Of a DNA stretch of 34,509 nucleotides, positions 32,676 through 34,509 are shown in pieces. The stretch covers positions 1 through 34,509 of the forward strand of contig NZ_JANIBM010000041.1 in the NCBI RefSeq assembly GCF_024505045.1, written 5' to 3'. Position numbers and translations under genes: made by a program. Below the pieces are notes generated by a model, which had not been told where the DNA came from, searched no databases, and was given only the letters and a program-made list of their open reading frames with translations. Position 1 is the stretch's first letter, and the number at the start of each line of letters is the position of its first letter. Source of the stretch: Methylomonas aurea (lineage in GTDB: Bacteria > Pseudomonadota > Gammaproteobacteria > Methylococcales > Methylomonadaceae).

Positions 32676-34046
32676 CTAAGCCTGCTTGCGCAAGTACTTT
32701 TCGACGCCGGTCGTTCTGGCGAACGAAGCTTCGCCGTCGCTCAACGCCTGCCGCGCAACATACTTGGCAACGCCGGAAACACTGACGGATTCCACTTTCC
32801 TGACATCCTGTTTGGCCATGTATTTGGCGACACCTGTTACCTCGCCCGCCGCCTTTTCCTCAGCTTCGTGCTTAGCCACGTATTTGGCTACCGAGCTAAT
32901 CGGTTGCACCGGATTGACAGTCAAACGCTGTTTCGCGACATATTTGGCGACTCCGGTCGGCGTTGGCATTTGCTTGGCGGCAATTGCCTGTTTGACCAAG
33001 TAACGCGCCACACCGGTCAGCGGCTCGGCCTGGCTTTGCAGCTGTACCTGCCGGGCTAAATATTTCGCCACGCCGGTCGGCTTCGGCGCACTATCTTGGG
33101 CCGCAGCCTGCCGCGCCAAGTAGCGATCTACCGCCGAACCTTCGATAGCCACTTCGACATCGGCTATCGAATCTGGTTGTTGCGACTGGTTCATCAGGGC
33201 CTCCGCCTTCTCGGCCTGTAATTTTGCTTCGGCTTCAACGTAGCGCGCGACCAATGCCGCTGCAGCGGCTTTTTTTGTCGCCAGCGCTTGTTCGGCAAGA
33301 AACTTTGCAACACCGGTCGCCGGCTCTTGCGCTTTCAGTAGACGTTCCTGGCGGATCAAATATTTCTCGACTCCCGTAACGACCGGCGCATCCTTAATCA
33401 CCAAAGCTTGCTTCGCCAGATACTTACTGACCGACGTCGCCAGAGGCGCGTCTTTTGCTGCAAGACCTTTCTTCAACACATACTTCGCCACCCCGGTCAC
33501 TGCAGGTTGCTGCGCCATATTCTGCCGAATGACGTACTTGGCCACCCCGGTCACACCCGGCTCTTCACGGTCATGCTTGGTGACGTATTTCGATACCCCC
33601 GTAACCGGCGCAGCCTTGGCTTGTATCGATTCTTTGATCAAATATTTGGTAACGCGGGTTACCGGATTATCCGCCTGCTGGCTGAGGTATTTCTCGACCC
33701 CGGTCGGCGCGGGAACTGCTTCACTCTCGACTTCCGCAGTCACTGCTTCTACTTCTTCTTCGACTTCCTCCGCAACCGCCTCGACTTCAATTTCTTCGGC
33801 GACAGGCTGCGCTACTTGTTCGGCCTGGCGCTGCATAGCCAAATATTTTGCAACTCCGGTCAATGGCTCGCCGTTTTCGTCCAACTCCGGCTTTGGCGGC
33901 TCCAGCTTTTGCAAATAACGAGCCACACCAGTCAATTGACCATCGCCTGCGGCAACGCTCGAATCAGTATCCAGCCAGCTACCGTCATCTGTTGGTTTGT
34001 CGAATAAAAAGCCGAATAGGCTATTCATCAAACTGCTTGTTGTCAT
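32676..34046 (-). CDS. Repeat protein with 19 TGVAKYL-like motifs, unknown function
   Basis: The 456-residue protein has a short N-terminus with a hydrophobic patch (SLMNSLFGFLFDKP) but no signal peptide, so it is probably cytosolic. From residue 39 to the end it contains 19 copies of a motif with consensus TGVAKYLAKQ (variants TGVEKYL, SSVAKYV, TSVSKYL). Most copies are spaced 20 residues apart (range 17-22), by linkers rich in Ala, Gln, Lys and Pro. An insert of about 30 very acidic residues follows copy 2 (about residues 78-110), contrasting with the basic motifs. A good ribosome site (AGGAG, nine bases) precedes the ATG, and a strong terminator follows. I do not recognise the family. The regular short motifs and flexible linkers suggest a multivalent binding scaffold. 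Confidence 0.9.
   Translation of the reverse strand: MTTSSLMNSLFGFLFDKPTDDGSWLDTDSSVAAGDGQLTGVARYLQKLEPPKPELDENGEPLTGVAKYLAMQRQAEQVAQPVAEEIEVEAVAEEVEEEVEAVTAEVESEAVPAPTGVEKYLSQQADNPVTRVTKYLIKESIQAKAAPVTGVSKYVTKHDREEPGVTGVAKYVIRQNMAQQPAVTGVAKYVLKKGLAAKDAPLATSVSKYLAKQALVIKDAPVVTGVEKYLIRQERLLKAQEPATGVAKFLAEQALATKKAAAAALVARYVEAEAKLQAEKAEALMNQSQQPDSIADVEVAIEGSAVDRYLARQAAAQDSAPKPTGVAKYLARQVQLQSQAEPLTGVARYLVKQAIAAKQMPTPTGVAKYVAKQRLTVNPVQPISSVAKYVAKHEAEEKAAGEVTGVAKYMAKQDVRKVESVSVSGVAKYVARQALSDGEASFARTTGVEKYLRKQA
32679..33932 (-). repeat. Degenerate tandem repeat of about 60 bases coding for TGVAKYL motifs
   Basis: Nineteen in-frame units, mostly 60 bases, encode the motif and its linker. The units have diverged at the base level (for example different codons for Thr-Gly-Val) while the seven motif residues stay similar, so selection seems to act on the protein motif. 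Copies 11 and 12 (ALVARYV, SAVDRYL) are the most diverged. Confidence 0.88.
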
Positions 34047-34146
34047 TTGAGAATACTCCTGAATGTAATAATTTTTATATGTTGCGGCCTACACACCAAC
34101 AGCGGCGACCCACTACCGAGAGAGTGCCACAAAACCGTTCTCGACG

Positions 34147-34419
34147 CTACGACCCCGTACCGCTGTAGACGACCTTAGGCTGAAAATTGGCGGCCGGATA
34201 TTTCGGATCGACCTCGGACTGCTGCTGATTGACGCATGGCGTAGCTACATTTACGGGTGCAGCAGTATTCGCCGGCGCGGGAGCGAACTCGGCGATAGAC
34301 GGATCGCGGTAGACGACTTTCGGCTGAAAATCCGCCGCAGGGTAATCAACGGCCCATACGCACGGCACGAAGAACATTGATACAACAAAAGCTCCAGCGG
34401 CTAGTTTAATATCTTTCAT
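34147..34419 (-). CDS. Small exported protein with duplicated YPAA-FQPKVVY motif
   Basis: A 90-residue protein with a signal peptide (cleavage probably after PCVWA). The mature part is nearly bracketed by two copies of one motif: YPAADFQPKVVY right after the cleavage site and YPAANFQPKVVY at the C-terminus, joined by an Ala/Pro-rich linker with one cysteine (TPCVNQQ). The ATG at 34419 is chosen because GAGG stands eight bases upstream; the GTG at 34428 overlaps that site. It lies about 100 bases upstream of the TGVAKYL repeat gene on the same strand. I do not recognise the family. Confidence 0.82.
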   Translation of the reverse strand: MKDIKLAAGAFVVSMFFVPCVWAVDYPAADFQPKVVYRDPSIAEFAPAPANTAAPVNVATPCVNQQQSEVDPKYPAANFQPKVVYSGTGS

Positions 34420-34452
34420 ATTCCCCACCTCAATTTACCATTCGAATTGAAT

Positions 34453-34475
34453 CCTTGCCGGCAGAGCCGGCAAGG
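34453..34475. repeat. Perfect 10-base inverted repeat near the window edge
   Basis: CCTTGCCGGC (34453-34462) and GCCGGCAAGG (34466-34475) surround a three-base loop. It lies upstream of the 34419 start and could be a terminator for a gene beyond the window; no long T-run follows directly on either strand. Confidence 0.5.
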
Positions 34476-34509
34476 GAGCCTGTTTTACAACTTCCTAGTT
34501 TAAAGCACT

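Noticed and set aside
32679..33932. Possible CRISPR array or non-coding tandem repeat with a 60-base period
   Set aside because: The repeats are in frame within one intact gene, diverge at silent positions and lack constant repeats separated by unique spacers.

Overview
This window reads as a chromosomal segment of a gammaproteobacterium, most likely a methanotroph of the Methylococcales (Methylomonas or Methylobacter type). That placement is an inference from the style of the proteins and the gene order: the macromolecular-synthesis operon opposite tsaD, dapC-dapD, bioA-rsmE, a SCO/di-heme peroxidase fusion and a DUF2782 protein. No methane-oxidation marker gene is present. Most of the window is core metabolism and information processing. 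No phage, insertion sequence, CRISPR array or rRNA was seen.

Layout. 188-1251 (minus): a cupin gene overlapping a histidine phosphatase gene. 1252-2068: an 817-base stretch without a convincing gene. 2069-4954 (minus): M48 metalloprotease lipoprotein, dapC and dapD (lysine and peptidoglycan precursor synthesis). 5141-6269 (minus): pncC/cinA-like amidase and a DUF502 membrane protein. 6372-8859 (minus): a two-subunit bd-type oxidase that has lost key conserved residues. 9026-11170 (plus): a MASE1-PAS-PAS-GGDEF protein with a broken GGDEF signature. 11205-13178 (minus): phoB-phoR. 13284-15299 (minus): SCO domain fused to a di-heme peroxidase. 15508-16587 (minus): lytic transglycosylase lipoprotein. 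17001-17216 (plus): a tiny four-cysteine protein. 17314-17625 (minus): a heptad-repeat lipoprotein.

17735-20696 (minus): bioA, rsmE and a CPBP membrane protease, coupled by one-base stop/start overlaps. 20748-23221 (minus): metK-ahcY, two enzymes of the S-adenosylmethionine cycle. 23290-27822 (minus): rpsU, yqeY, dnaG, rpoD and a tRNA with a CAU anticodon that resembles tRNA-Ile2; a hairpin terminator separates this block from metK. tsaD diverges from rpsU and abuts plsY stop to stop. 29603-30449 (plus): folB-folK, facing a minus-strand pteridine-reductase-like gene and a small membrane protein (30512-31537). 31731-34419: small envelope proteins and a large repeat protein.

The least ordinary parts are these. 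(1) A 456-residue protein at 32676-34046 carries 19 copies of a TGVAKYL-like motif at about 20-residue spacing, next to a small exported protein with a duplicated FQPKVVY motif. I do not recognise either. (2) The cydAB-like pair has jointly lost the proton-path and quinol-site residues known from E. coli cytochrome bd-I while keeping the haem ligands. (3) The SCO-peroxidase fusion has an expanded CX5C copper motif. (4) The 17314 lipoprotein consists largely of consecutive seven-residue repeats.
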